Source: BS750m-G69 sp964441235
GTDB lineage: Bacteria > Fidelibacterota > UBA2242
Direction: 5' to 3'
DNA length: 64,000 nucleotides
NCBI GenBank assembly: GCA_964441235.1
Contig: CAYTUQ010000011.1
Coordinates: 1-64,000 of the forward strand
This document shows positions 41,430 through 50,979 of this stretch, in pieces. Both the position numbers and the translations under genes were made by a program. Below the pieces are notes generated by a model, which was given only the letters and a program-made list of their open reading frames with translations, had not been told where the DNA came from and made no database searches. Within the stretch, counting starts at the first letter, position 1, and each line of letters starts with the position of its first letter.

Positions 41430-42284
41430 ATGAATCAGGACTCATTTAAAGTGCAACATAAGGACGGGATATTTGAAGTTGCTGACGGTTTTAAATTGTA
41501 TGAGCAATCATGGTTTCCGACGTCTGAACCGAAAGCTGTTATTATTATTGTGCATGGATATGCAGAACACAGCGGACGCTATGCTCATGTGGCAGAATAT
41601 TTGGGTGGACATAATTATGTAGTTGAAACATTTGATCTGCGGGGTCACGGAAAGTCTGAAGGCAGAAAGACCTACGTGAAATCATTTGATAAATATTTAA
41701 AGGATTTAGATCAATTCCTTATGAGTACACGTGAAAAATATCCTGAAAAGCCAATTTTTTTGTTTGGGCATAGTATGGGTGGAGCAATTGTGACTTTGTT
41801 TGCAATTACCCGTCAACCTGAAGTTAAGGGTCTGTTACTAAGTGGCGCTTCTCTAAAAATAAGTGATGATATTTCACCCTTAATGTTGCGTCTATCGCCA
41901 ATTATTGGTTTTCTTTTCCCCAAGCTCCCAACCATTAAATTGGATGGTACTGCAGTCTCTCGGGATCCTGAGGTGGTGAAGCGGTATGACAATGATCCGT
42001 TGAACTACAGAGGTGGAGTGCCTGCTCGGACTGGTGCTGAAATTAATAGAGCTACCAAATGTATTCAGGCTCAAATGGAATCTATAGAACTACCGCTTCT
42101 CATTATGCATGGAACCGCTGACCGTCTGGCTGATCCGGAAGCGAGTAAGCAGCTATATTCTCGTGCAAATTCTAAGGATAAGACGCTTAAACTGTACGAA
42201 GGTTTCTACCATGAAATCCTGAACGATCCGGAGAAAGCAAGAGTTATGGATGATATGGTGAAGTGGTTAGATGCACATTTATAG
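41430..42284 (+). CDS. Alpha/beta hydrolase, monoacylglycerol lipase/lysophospholipase type
   Basis: A 284-residue serine hydrolase. The oxyanion-region IIVHGYAEHSGRYAHVAEYL and FDLRGHGKSEGRKTYVKSFD are characteristic of the Hydrolase_4 (monoglyceride-lipase-like) family. The nucleophile elbow is FGHSMGGAI near residue 115, the acid is in HGTADRLADPE near 230, and the catalytic His is in EGFYHEILNDPEK near 260. No signal peptide, so cytoplasmic. It stands 555 bp upstream of glycerol kinase; release of glycerol from acylglycerols would make functional sense, but they are separated by repeats and not an operon. Confidence 0.9.
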   Translation: MNQDSFKVQHKDGIFEVADGFKLYEQSWFPTSEPKAVIIIVHGYAEHSGRYAHVAEYLGGHNYVVETFDLRGHGKSEGRKTYVKSFDKYLKDLDQFLMSTREKYPEKPIFLFGHSMGGAIVTLFAITRQPEVKGLLLSGASLKISDDISPLMLRLSPIIGFLFPKLPTIKLDGTAVSRDPEVVKRYDNDPLNYRGGVPARTGAEINRATKCIQAQMESIELPLLIMHGTADRLADPEASKQLYSRANSKDKTLKLYEGFYHEILNDPEKARVMDDMVKWLDAHL

Positions 42285-42326
42285 AAATTGAAGATAAATT
42301 ATAAACCTATTTGGCTGAAAAAGATA

Positions 42327-42435
42327 TTAACCCTACAACGTAACTTATTAGATATAGCACTATATGTTTGGTTAACATTAACTTATATAAACAACATATT
42401 GTATAAAAAAGTACTAAATGACGTAGTAGGGTTAA
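42327..42435. repeat. Terminal-inverted-repeat element of 109 bp (MITE-like)
   Basis: TTAACCCTACAACGTAA at 42327-42343 and the complement of TGACGTAGTAGGGTTAA at 42419-42435 form a 17-bp inverted repeat with two mismatches, around an AT-rich core including TTAGATAT. No ORF. Architecture matches the elements at 112-220, 12994-13098 and 41313-41390. Confidence 0.55.
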
Positions 42436-42641
42436 TCAAAAAGTGTAAGAGAATTTAACTTGTTCATCCCTTGAGAAAATCTATATACTATTTTTGTAAA
42501 TGGCATCCATACCTTTTCAGCCACAAATAAAAATGAAAGTTGATATTTTCAAAATAAGTATAGTTGTATATTGTTGATTGATAATTGTCTATTGTCTATT
42601 TTTAATTGATTATTAGTCATGGGCAATTTTTAAGTTTAATT

Positions 42642-42830
42642 ATTTTAGGCACTTTTCCGTCAGTAGCCGGATGCCTTTGGCAAGTTCACTTTTCACTTTA
42701 GGCACTTTTAATTGATTATTGACTATTGATTATTGACTATTGATTATTTTTTACTTTAGTCATTTTAGGCACTTTTCCGTCAGTAGCCGGATGCCTTTGG
42801 CAAGTTCACTTTTCACTTTAGGCACTTTTA
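42642..42830. repeat. Two perfect 69-bp direct repeats in front of glpK
   Basis: The sequence starting ATTTTAGGCACTTTTCCGTC is present at 42642-42710 and again at 42762-42830, with no differences seen. The 51-bp spacer and the 42570-42640 flank are degenerate TTGATTATTGACTA tracts. The second copy ends 9 nt before the glpK start, so the repeats must form the glpK leader and perhaps carry its promoter. There is no clear ribosome-binding site ahead of the ATG at 42840. Confidence 0.9.
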
Positions 42831-42839
42831 TATAAAAAT

Positions 42840-44303
42840 ATGGGTAAGATGATGTATATCCTTTCAATTGATCAGGGGACAACAGGAACGAAATCGGTTC
42901 TGTATAATCAAGATGGTCAAATAGTCGATTTGGCATATCGTGAATTTACCCAGATATATCCTCAACCCCGATGGGTTGAGCATGATCCTCTTGAAATTTG
43001 GCAAACAGTTGTGGACACAGTAGAAGAGTTACAATCCCGCTGTTATGGTGAGATTGCTGCAATAGGCATAACTAACCAGCGGGAGACAACTGTTGTTTGG
43101 GATAAAAGAAGTGGAAAACCGGTCTATAACGCTATTGTCTGGCAGTGTCGGAGAACAGCAGGGTATTGTGAGGAGCTGCAAGATAGGCAGGCTCTTTTTC
43201 GCAGTAAAACAGGACTTCCTATTGATGCTTATTTTAGTGGTACGAAAATCAAATGGATACTTGAGAATGTAAAAGGTTATAATATAGAAGATCTGCTTTT
43301 CGGAACTATTGATACATGGCTAATCTGGAAATTGACCGGCGGCGATGTACATGCTACTGATTATACAAATGCTTCAAGGACAATGCTGTTTAATATTCAT
43401 GAGAAAAAGTGGGATGATGAACTGTGTGATTTACTAAATGTCCCTAAAGCGATTTTACCTGAAGTAAAGAAATCAATTGATGACTTCGGTAAAGTAAAAT
43501 CTATTCCAAATTTGAAAGGAATTTCAATTTATGGGATTGCAGGAGATCAACAGGCTGCACTATTTGGTCAAACCTGCTTTGGAAAGGGAGAAATTAAAAA
43601 TACTTATGGTACTGGCTGTTTTGTGATGATGAATACCGGGAATGAATATATCGCTTCAGAAAAGGGATTGATAACGACCATTGCGGTAGATGGTTATGGC
43701 GAACCGTGTTATGTGCTTGAGGGATCGATTTTTATTGCAGGTGCTGCAATACAATGGCTAAGGGATGAACTGAAATTGATTGAAAAAGCTTCAGATAGTG
43801 AAAAAGCAGCGAATTCTGTTAAAGATTGTAATGGTGTTTATCTTGTACCTGCTTTTGTTGGGTTGGGAGCACCTCATTGGGACATGAATGCCCGTGGTGT
43901 TCTTGTTGGATTAACAAGAGGGACAAACCGCAATCACATAATTAGAGCAGCGCTTGAGTCAATGGCATATCAAACGTATGATGTTCTTACAACGATGGAA
44001 AAGGAAACTGGTGTAAAAGTGGAAGAATTAGCTGTTGATGGAGGGGCATCAGTAAATAATTTTCTAATGCAGTTTCAGGCTGATATTATTAATAAGCCGG
44101 TGATTAGACCTTCGTTAATAGAGTCAACTTCTCTGGGTGTTGCGTTCATGGCGGGATTAAAAGCAGGAATTTGGAAAGATTACGGAGCGTTGTGCAGCCT
44201 TAAAAAGTGTAATAGGGAATTTATTCCTTCAATGGATAATAAAGACCGTGTAAAGTTGCTGAAAGGCTGGCAAAAAGCGCTTCGACAGGCAATGGTAAAA
44301 TAA
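42840..44303 (+). CDS. glpK: Glycerol kinase
   Basis: A 487-residue FGGY-family kinase converting glycerol to glycerol-3-phosphate. Seen are the N-terminal SIDQGTTGTKSVLYNQDGQI, AIGITNQRETTVVWDK, FGTIDTWLIWKLTGG, DYTNASRTMLFNI, IAGDQQAALFGQ, the phosphate loop NTYGTGCFVMMNTG, and the C-terminal ALESMAYQTYDV and VDGGASVNNFLMQFQADI. All are glycerol-kinase-specific rather than generic FGGY. Starts at M1, M4 or M5 are all possible; no glpF or glpD is present in the window. Confidence 0.95.
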   Translation: MGKMMYILSIDQGTTGTKSVLYNQDGQIVDLAYREFTQIYPQPRWVEHDPLEIWQTVVDTVEELQSRCYGEIAAIGITNQRETTVVWDKRSGKPVYNAIVWQCRRTAGYCEELQDRQALFRSKTGLPIDAYFSGTKIKWILENVKGYNIEDLLFGTIDTWLIWKLTGGDVHATDYTNASRTMLFNIHEKKWDDELCDLLNVPKAILPEVKKSIDDFGKVKSIPNLKGISIYGIAGDQQAALFGQTCFGKGEIKNTYGTGCFVMMNTGNEYIASEKGLITTIAVDGYGEPCYVLEGSIFIAGAAIQWLRDELKLIEKASDSEKAANSVKDCNGVYLVPAFVGLGAPHWDMNARGVLVGLTRGTNRNHIIRAALESMAYQTYDVLTTMEKETGVKVEELAVDGGASVNNFLMQFQADIINKPVIRPSLIESTSLGVAFMAGLKAGIWKDYGALCSLKKCNREFIPSMDNKDRVKLLKGWQKALRQAMVK

Positions 44304-45461
44304 GCGTAGAAAAATATGATTAAAAATTTACATTTTATGGATGAGTCCACTTAAAAAAGGATTATCCGAAAGGATCCCTCTGGGAAAAGCGAAATATATA
44401 AACCAAAATTAAAAAATTATGGGAACTGTTTGCTAATCATGAAGGATTCTCCGAAGGAGTCCTACGTGACCTACGGAAAGATGTAATCCCTCAGTTATCG
44501 TGAGAAAAACGTTAAATTGGTTGGAAAATTTTTGATACATGGAAAAATTACCACAATAAATTGTGGTGTTAATCTCAATGTAAGCATTAGGATAACACCC
44601 AGATTCATCTGGGTGCGAATTAACTTTGCAAAATTCCTGTTAACCGTTTCAACGGTTTCTATTAGTATGGATATATATTTTACAGTGGAATTAGGAAATA
44701 TATTTTAAATGCATAGGATATTTAAAAAATGATGAAAAAACATTTTATATTAACATGCTCGTAATTACTGCATTATGTTATAGTTCCGCCAGGTACTCAG
44801 ATCTGAAGATATAATAAGGATTGATAAAAGCGTCAAGAGTGAGCTCCTGACGCAACTGAAATGAAACCAAAAGGAGGCTTCAACATTGAAACAAAACCAC
44901 CACCGGGTTATAAATGTTGCGTTAAAGTACACCTGTCAGGTTTATTAAAAAAATCGTATCTGAAGTAGAAGAATCTTTTAAACCTGACAGGTGTATAGCG
45001 GTTCTCAGACCTGATGGTATGATGGGGAGTTGCGATAAAAGTGTCAGGAATGAGCTCCTGACGCAACTGAAATGAAATCAAAAGGAGGCTTCAACATTGA
45101 AACAAAACCACCACCGGGTTATAAATGTTGCGTTAAAGTACACCTGTCAGGTTTATTCAAATAATGGTATCTGAAGTAGAGGAATCTTTTAAACCTGACA
45201 GGTATATTGCGGTTCTCAGACCTGATGGATTAACGAAAGTATCGGGAATAAGCTCCTTACACAAATGAACCCTCTCCCTGAAGACCATATCCTGGTATTG
45301 CTTTTAAATAGTTATAACTGTAGTTTTAATATATGAAATCCAAAAGTATGCTGCTTGTAAATCCCTGGATTACTGAAGCTCTTAAGATTTGCAAAGTTGA
45401 CCAGTTTTTATTACTTTAAAATGTGGACTAAATAAAAATAACTTTGGAAAGGGGATGCACA
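44304..45461. repeat. 1.1-kb non-coding region with palindromes and a 211-bp tandem duplication
   Basis: Segments 44823-45017 and 45034-45228 are near-identical (period 211 bp), each containing GAGCTCCTGACGCAACTGAA and an internal inverted repeat TACACCTGTCAGGTTT / AAACCTGACAGGT. Before it lie hairpins CCACAAT-AA-ATTGTGG (44550-44566), CACCCAGAT-TC-ATCTGGGTG (44597-44616) and AACCGTT-TC-AACGGTT (44642-44657). A 63-codon frame at 44517-44708 is built from these palindromes and is not considered a gene. Confidence 0.8.
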
Positions 45462-46400
45462 ATGAGGGAATTTAAAAAGATTAACCGAAGAGAATTCTTT
45501 AAGAAAGGTTTTATTACTGGTGCGGCAATATTTGGGCCATTTTATGTCGGTATGACTGACAAGATTTTTGCAAAGAAATCTCTTAGTTCCATACCTGACC
45601 TGGTCGCTGTAAGAAATGGTGAACCGGATGTTATGTTTGATAAAGCTATAGCATCAATGGGTGGAATGAGGGAATTTATTAAAAAGGGACAAACCGTTGT
45701 TATAAAGCCGAACATAGGCTGGAATAGAGAAATAGAAACCGGTGCTAACACAAATCCTTTACTTGTAAAAAGAATTGTGGAACACTGTTTAAACGCAGGA
45801 GCAAAAAAGGTTTATGTTTTTGATCATACTTGCGATACTAATTGGAGAGAATGCTACAAAAATAGCGGAATTGAAGATGCTGCAAAAGCAGCTGGCGCAA
45901 TAGTTGTACCGGGAAACAACGAGAAATATTATGAGGAAGTAAGAATACCCGGAGCAAAAATTTTAAAAACAACAAAAGTACATGAACTTATTTTAGAGAC
46001 GGATGTTTTCATAAATGTACCGGTATTAAAGCATCACGGTTCAACGCGCCTTACAATTGCAATGAAAAACCTGATGGGTGTTATATGGGACAGAGGGTGG
46101 TATCACAGTAGCGGACTTCATGAATGTATTGCAGACTTCTGTCTTTACAGAAAACCTGATCTGAATATAGTAGATGCGTATAGGGTTACAATGGATAATG
46201 GTCCCCAAAGAGCCAGGAAAGAGGACATTTCTCTGAAAAAAAGTTTACTTATATCCAGAGATATTGTTGCGGTAGATGCCGCTTCAGCAAAGATTTTTGG
46301 TATAGAACCTGAGAAAGTAAAACATATTAAACGTGGGTACGATAAAAATATAGGTAATATAAATTTAGAAGAGTTGAACATTAAAAAAATTGTCTTATAG
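45462..46400 (+). CDS. Tat-exported DUF362 protein
   Basis: The 312-residue product begins with a twin-arginine-type leader (KINRREFFKKGFITGAAIF), so it is probably folded with a cofactor before export. The body is the DUF362 domain: KGQTVVIKPNIGWNREIETG, TNPLLVKRIVEHCLNAGAKK, VYVFDHTCDTNW, INVPVLKHHGSTRLTIAMKN, LMGVIWDRGWYH, IADFCLYRKPDLNIVDA. DUF362 proteins are often linked to iron-sulfur proteins and may bind or mature clusters. An open frame extends to a TTG at 45444, but ATG 45462 follows GGAAAGGGG and is preferred. It precedes the polyferredoxin gene by 115 bp. Confidence 0.85.
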   Translation: MREFKKINRREFFKKGFITGAAIFGPFYVGMTDKIFAKKSLSSIPDLVAVRNGEPDVMFDKAIASMGGMREFIKKGQTVVIKPNIGWNREIETGANTNPLLVKRIVEHCLNAGAKKVYVFDHTCDTNWRECYKNSGIEDAAKAAGAIVVPGNNEKYYEEVRIPGAKILKTTKVHELILETDVFINVPVLKHHGSTRLTIAMKNLMGVIWDRGWYHSSGLHECIADFCLYRKPDLNIVDAYRVTMDNGPQRARKEDISLKKSLLISRDIVAVDAASAKIFGIEPEKVKHIKRGYDKNIGNINLEELNIKKIVL

Positions 46401-46419
46401 CCTGGATTATTCATAGTCA

Positions 46420-46471
46420 CTCTCGCAGGAATTCTTAAGAGGAATCTCCATCGGAATTCCTTGTGGGAGAG
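46420..46471. repeat. Hairpin between the DUF362 and polyferredoxin genes
   Basis: CTCTCGCAGGAATTC (46420-46434) and GAATTCCTTGTGGGAGAG (46454-46471) form a long imperfect stem. It may attenuate transcription between the two genes or be a dispersed palindrome of the same class as those near 54540. Confidence 0.5.
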
Positions 46472-46515
46472 ATTTATTAACTGATATTTATAATAAGATA
46501 GATAGTTATTGAAGA

Positions 46516-48054
46516 ATGAAAATTAGAAATATCCGTATTGGAATTTCTTTTTTTGTAATGGGTTTATTTATTCTATCCTTTTTTGGTGGAGAAAAATTAT
46601 CAATATTTCTCTCTAATAAACTTTCATTTTTTCAATTTACACCATCATTATTGAAATTTATTATTGTAGCAGGAGGATTGTCATCTTTTGGCTTTTTTAT
46701 TATATTTCTTCTCACTATCGCTTTCGGTAGAGTTTATTGTTCATGTCTCTGTCCTTTAGGAATATTTCAGGATGTGATAATTTTCTTTTCAAAGAAGATT
46801 GGTAAAAGAAAAGAGAATGGATATCAGAAACCTTACAATTTAATAAGGTATTCTATCTTAATTCTGACAGTTATATCCTCTTTAATTGGTACGTTAATCT
46901 TCATTAATTTTCTTGATCCTTATAGTTTTTTCGGAAGAATTGCCACAAATTTATTTAAACCACTTTATGCATTTGTTAACAACGTAATTGTTTCAATCTT
47001 TGAGAGATTTGACATTTATGCGTTTTCAATAATAGAAATACATCAGGTAACTCCTCTTATATTAACTGCCACTCTTTTGCTATTCTTAATCCTTTTGGTG
47101 ATGTCAATCTTTTATGGTAGAATGTACTGCAATACCATCTGTCCTGTTGGAACTCTTCTCGGAATTCTTTCCCGGTTTTCAGTTTTTAAAATATACATTG
47201 ATAAGGAGAAATGTAGTTCATGTGGTCAGTGTGAAAGAAAATGCAGAGCAGGATGTATAGATGTTAGAAATCAAACTGTAGATCCGACGCGATGTATTGC
47301 CTGTTTTGATTGCCTTGAGGTTTGCCCTAAATCAGCTGTTGAATATAATCTGACTATTAAAAATAAAGAGAATAAGTTGGATATTTCGAAGAGAAAGCTT
47401 CTGAAAAATTCTGTCTCAGTTGTTGGTTCCATGATTTTAATAAATTTTCCTTTGCGCTTATTTTCCAAAAAGTCAGTTCAGGAGGGGAAATCTGTTCCAA
47501 TTACTCCTCCTGGTTCTATAAGCATAGAACATTTCACATCGACATGCACCGCTTGTCACCTCTGTGTCAACGTTTGTCCATCAAAAGTATTAAAGCCTAC
47601 TTTTTTAGAGTATGGCCTGACTGGGATCATGCAGCCTTCAATGGATTTCAAGCAAGGATATTGTGAATACGAGTGCAATATATGTGGGAAAGTCTGTCCA
47701 ACGGGAGCAATAAAACCGCTTTCGCTTGAAGAAAAAAAATTAACACAAATTGGAAAAGTTCATTTTATTGAAGATTATTGTGTCGTATATAAAAATAATG
47801 AGGACTGTGGTGCTTGTGCTGAAATCTGTCCAACACATGCGGTTTTTACAGTTGAAAAAGATAATGTATTTTATATAGAGACAGATGTTGATTTTTGCAT
47901 AGGATGCGGTGCATGTGAGCATGTATGTCCGGAAATTCCTAAAGCAATTTTTGTTGATGGAAATAGAGTTCACGGGAAGGCCAAGAAGCCCTTTTCAGGT
48001 GAAGAACCTGTACGAAAGCTAAAACCTCAGGAGGACAAGGATTTTCCTTTTTAA
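46516..48054 (+). CDS. NapH/NapG-like membrane polyferredoxin
   Basis: A 512-residue fusion-type electron carrier. The N-terminal half has four helices with two CxxxCP motifs after helices 2 and 4 (CSCLCPLGIF and CNTICPVGTL), as in NapH/NosR. Two [4Fe-4S] sites follow (CSSCGQCERKCRAGC and CIACFDCLEVCP). A second hydrophobic leader-like segment (KRKLLKNSVSVVGSMILI, about 300-320) then introduces a NapG-like part with CTACHLCVNVCP, CNICGKVCP, CGACAEICP and CIGCGACEHVCP. It likely passes electrons from the quinone pool to periplasmic partners. The adjacent DUF362 gene is a probable partner. Confidence 0.88.
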   Translation: MKIRNIRIGISFFVMGLFILSFFGGEKLSIFLSNKLSFFQFTPSLLKFIIVAGGLSSFGFFIIFLLTIAFGRVYCSCLCPLGIFQDVIIFFSKKIGKRKENGYQKPYNLIRYSILILTVISSLIGTLIFINFLDPYSFFGRIATNLFKPLYAFVNNVIVSIFERFDIYAFSIIEIHQVTPLILTATLLLFLILLVMSIFYGRMYCNTICPVGTLLGILSRFSVFKIYIDKEKCSSCGQCERKCRAGCIDVRNQTVDPTRCIACFDCLEVCPKSAVEYNLTIKNKENKLDISKRKLLKNSVSVVGSMILINFPLRLFSKKSVQEGKSVPITPPGSISIEHFTSTCTACHLCVNVCPSKVLKPTFLEYGLTGIMQPSMDFKQGYCEYECNICGKVCPTGAIKPLSLEEKKLTQIGKVHFIEDYCVVYKNNEDCGACAEICPTHAVFTVEKDNVFYIETDVDFCIGCGACEHVCPEIPKAIFVDGNRVHGKAKKPFSGEEPVRKLKPQEDKDFPF

Positions 48055-48090
48055 AAATTATTGTTTGCACATAACAAATACAGTATATTT

Positions 48091-48293
48091 CAGAACTCAG
48101 TAAATTTGATGAATTTTAAAAAACAATCGCAAATAAAAATTACTATCAATGTCATTCTGATGAAGCGAAGCGAAGAAGAATCTCTGACGAAATACCAATA
48201 AAGATTCTTCACTCGTACCTCGTTCAGAATGACAGCTTCGAGTATTTTATTTGCGATTATTTTCCACTTTATTTGTGTTTTTACTGAGTTCTG
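48091..48293. repeat. 203-bp palindromic element
   Basis: Terminal arms CAGAACTCAGTAAA (48091) and TTTACTGAGTTCTG (48280-48293) are perfect inverted repeats. Inside are further arms CAATCGCAAATAAAA / ATTTTATTTGCGATT and TGTCATTCTGATGAA / TTCAGAATGACA, so nearly the whole element can fold on itself. No ORF. It looks like a MITE. 48294-48451 is the leader of the TonB receptor gene, with an AAAGAGGTAAT ribosome-binding site. Confidence 0.75.
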
Positions 48294-48451
48294 ATATTTA
48301 TTGCAAAAAGAGCATTAAATATTTTTACTGTAATATTCGATCATTGAAATTCCGTAGAAAATTCAGTGATTTTAATCACCTATAGGTATTAAATTAACAA
48401 ATATAATTTCTGATAATTTTTGAAATTCTAACTAACTCAAAAAGAGGTAAT

Positions 48452-50914
48452 ATGACTAATCTTGGAATTCGCGCAGTAAAAATCTTTTTATCATTTTTTT
48501 TTGTAATTGTCACTTTATATGCTCAAAAGGGAGATATTATAGGCCAGGTGATTGATAAAGAGACACAATCCCCCTTGATTGGAGTGAATGTTGTTGTTAT
48601 AAGCACAGACTGGGGTGCTGCCACTGATCTTGATGGCAGATATTATATCCGAAACATCCCGGTTGGTACTTATAATCTTACTTTTCAAATGATAGGATAT
48701 GAGACGCTGGAAAAACTTAATATCCCTGTCAGCCCCGATAGAATCACCCAGATGGATGTATCTCTGAAAATGACCTCTATTATAGGAAAGGAGGTTGTGG
48801 TCACTGCAACTGCTTTTGTAAAGGCGCGTGATGCTGTTATTTCCGATCGAAATATAGATTATACTGAAATGATGCGCGATGCTGGCAGTGCTATGGATGT
48901 GCAACGAATGATGCAGGCATTGCCAGCAGTTGTTTCCGGTGCAGATCAAGATAATGAAATCATTGTTCGAGGCGGAGAGCCCGCCGAAAACCTTTTTCTT
49001 CTGGATAATATCGAAATCCCCAATCCGAATCATTTCGGACACCAAGGTGCCGGTGGTGGTCCAATTTCTATGATCAATCCACTTTTTGTCAAGGAGGTAG
49101 ACTTTTATGCAGGCGCTTTCCCCGCAAGATATGGCGGGAAAGCTTCATCAGTTATGGATATTCAATTAAAGGAAGGAAACCGTGAGAAATTTCACTTAGA
49201 TCTGGATATGGGAATGTCCGGTATCGGGCTTTTTGCAGAAGGACCTCTTGCCAATGACGATGTTTCATATATGCTCGGATTTCATAAAAGCTACTTAGAC
49301 CTTGTGATTAAAAATTTCGGTATGACAGCAGTACCCCAATACTATAGTTTACAGGGAAAGGTCGTCTGGTATCTTTCACCAAAAACTAAACTCATCTGGA
49401 ATGGTCTCTATGGAAACGATGCTATTAATATTGGCGAGGGCAACGAAAGTGTTTCACGAGGAGCAGAGTATATGGATGTAAAGGGTTATGAATATGCCAC
49501 AGGATTAACTTTAAAAACTCTTCATAGTAAAAATCGGTATTCACTTATAACAATATCAAATGTTGGAAATTACTGGGATTATAATGTGAAAGAAGGTATG
49601 GCGGATGGCAGTAAGAACACCTTTTATACCAAAAATGACCTCGAAACCGAATGGACGCTTAAAGGAGATTACTTTCATCGTATTAATAACAGACATGATT
49701 TCATGGTGGGAGCAAATATTAAGTATATCCAATTCAATCATATAGATTGGGTTGAAGGAGATACAGCCTGGACATATTATTATCACCCCTATGATGCCCC
49801 AGATGATATGAGGTTTTATTTTAATGCAGATGATTATTATAATGCCAATCCGGATACATTTGCTATATTCGATACAGCATGGGTCTATAACGAGTGGAAT
49901 TTAGATAAAAATATAAGGACAACAAAGTACGCTGTTTATGGTCAATACAAATGGAAACCGATACCCAGAATCACACTCACTGCAGGATTACGCTATTCGA
50001 TATTTGAGTATTCAAACTTCAGTATGCTCGCTCCACGTTTTGGATTTTCTTATAAATTAACACCTGTGACTTCAATTAATGTTGGTTACGGAAAGCATTT
50101 TCAGGAACCCGCATATTTTCACTTTACTGCTAATCTTGAAAAGAACAAAAAGTTAAAAAGCCGTTCAACTGATCAATACGTCCTTGGCATCGAACATCTG
50201 TTTACAAAAGACATGAAAGGCAGCATCGAAATCTATCAGAAGGATTATCAGAACCTTTCACTTCCAAGATCGTGGATAGAGCATGATTCTTTGGATTACT
50301 ACAAAAATGAGATGATGAGTATCGGTGAAGGTTATTCCAGAGGAATTGAATTTTTCTTACAGAAAAAATTGAGTGAAGACTTTAATTTTACTCTTTCTTA
50401 CTCGCATTATGTTGCAAAAAGAAAAGATGCTCGGAAAGAAGATGAACCTTACTTTACAGCGGATTATGATTTCAGAGATGTATTTACATTCATTTCAGGT
50501 TACCGCTGGAATATGCATGAATATACATGGTACCAAAATGTAAGAGATAAGAAATTGTGGAAAGTAATGTCCTGGTTAATTTCACCGGGAGATGAATTTG
50601 AAATAAGCGTTCGCTGGAGGTACACAAAAGGACGACCTTATACCATGCAGACCTACGATCCCTATCTGCGCCGCTGGTACACAAGCTGGAGCACAGATAT
50701 TAATACTGAGCGCTTACCGGAATATCACCGTTTTGATTTAATGATCCTGAGAAGGTGGATGTATAAAAGTACTGCTGTCGTTGCTTACATAGATATAATG
50801 AATATTTATGGTCGCAAAAATATCTGGGGGTACAATTATGCCGCTGATGGAACTATGGAAAATGTCTATCAGTTCAGTCTGTTTCCTGTTGGAGGATTCA
50901 CCCTGGAGTTCTAA
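48452..50914 (+). CDS. TonB-dependent outer-membrane receptor with carboxypeptidase-like regulatory domain
   Basis: The 820-residue protein has a signal peptide (IFLSFFFVIVTLYAQ), a CarboxypepD_reg-like beta-sandwich at about residues 28-110 (GQVIDKETQSPLIGVNVVV, DLDGRYYIRNIPVGTYNLTF), a plug domain at about 115-235 (IIVRGGEPAENLFLLDNIEI, FPARYGGKASSVMDIQLKEG) and a long beta-barrel rich in aromatic residues ending in F (GGFTLEF). The substrate is unknown; no SusD partner is present. A 403-bp piece of this gene (49274-49676) is duplicated at 54696-55098. Confidence 0.9.
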   Translation: MTNLGIRAVKIFLSFFFVIVTLYAQKGDIIGQVIDKETQSPLIGVNVVVISTDWGAATDLDGRYYIRNIPVGTYNLTFQMIGYETLEKLNIPVSPDRITQMDVSLKMTSIIGKEVVVTATAFVKARDAVISDRNIDYTEMMRDAGSAMDVQRMMQALPAVVSGADQDNEIIVRGGEPAENLFLLDNIEIPNPNHFGHQGAGGGPISMINPLFVKEVDFYAGAFPARYGGKASSVMDIQLKEGNREKFHLDLDMGMSGIGLFAEGPLANDDVSYMLGFHKSYLDLVIKNFGMTAVPQYYSLQGKVVWYLSPKTKLIWNGLYGNDAINIGEGNESVSRGAEYMDVKGYEYATGLTLKTLHSKNRYSLITISNVGNYWDYNVKEGMADGSKNTFYTKNDLETEWTLKGDYFHRINNRHDFMVGANIKYIQFNHIDWVEGDTAWTYYYHPYDAPDDMRFYFNADDYYNANPDTFAIFDTAWVYNEWNLDKNIRTTKYAVYGQYKWKPIPRITLTAGLRYSIFEYSNFSMLAPRFGFSYKLTPVTSINVGYGKHFQEPAYFHFTANLEKNKKLKSRSTDQYVLGIEHLFTKDMKGSIEIYQKDYQNLSLPRSWIEHDSLDYYKNEMMSIGEGYSRGIEFFLQKKLSEDFNFTLSYSHYVAKRKDARKEDEPYFTADYDFRDVFTFISGYRWNMHEYTWYQNVRDKKLWKVMSWLISPGDEFEISVRWRYTKGRPYTMQTYDPYLRRWYTSWSTDINTERLPEYHRFDLMILRRWMYKSTAVVAYIDIMNIYGRKNIWGYNYAADGTMENVYQFSLFPVGGFTLEF

Positions 50915-50979
50915 ACTTCTTAACAATTAGTTCTTGTTTTCCTTAAATAATTATAAAACAAAGAGATGGAGACGATTTT

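Noticed and set aside
44517..44708. 63-residue frame after glpK
   Set aside because: It is built from consecutive palindromes (CCACAAT, CACCCAGAT, AACCGTT hairpins) and has a composition unlike a protein.
48515..49045. 176-residue frame antisense to the TonB receptor
   Set aside because: It is a shadow of the receptor reading frame; it has no homologue-like motifs or ribosome-binding site.
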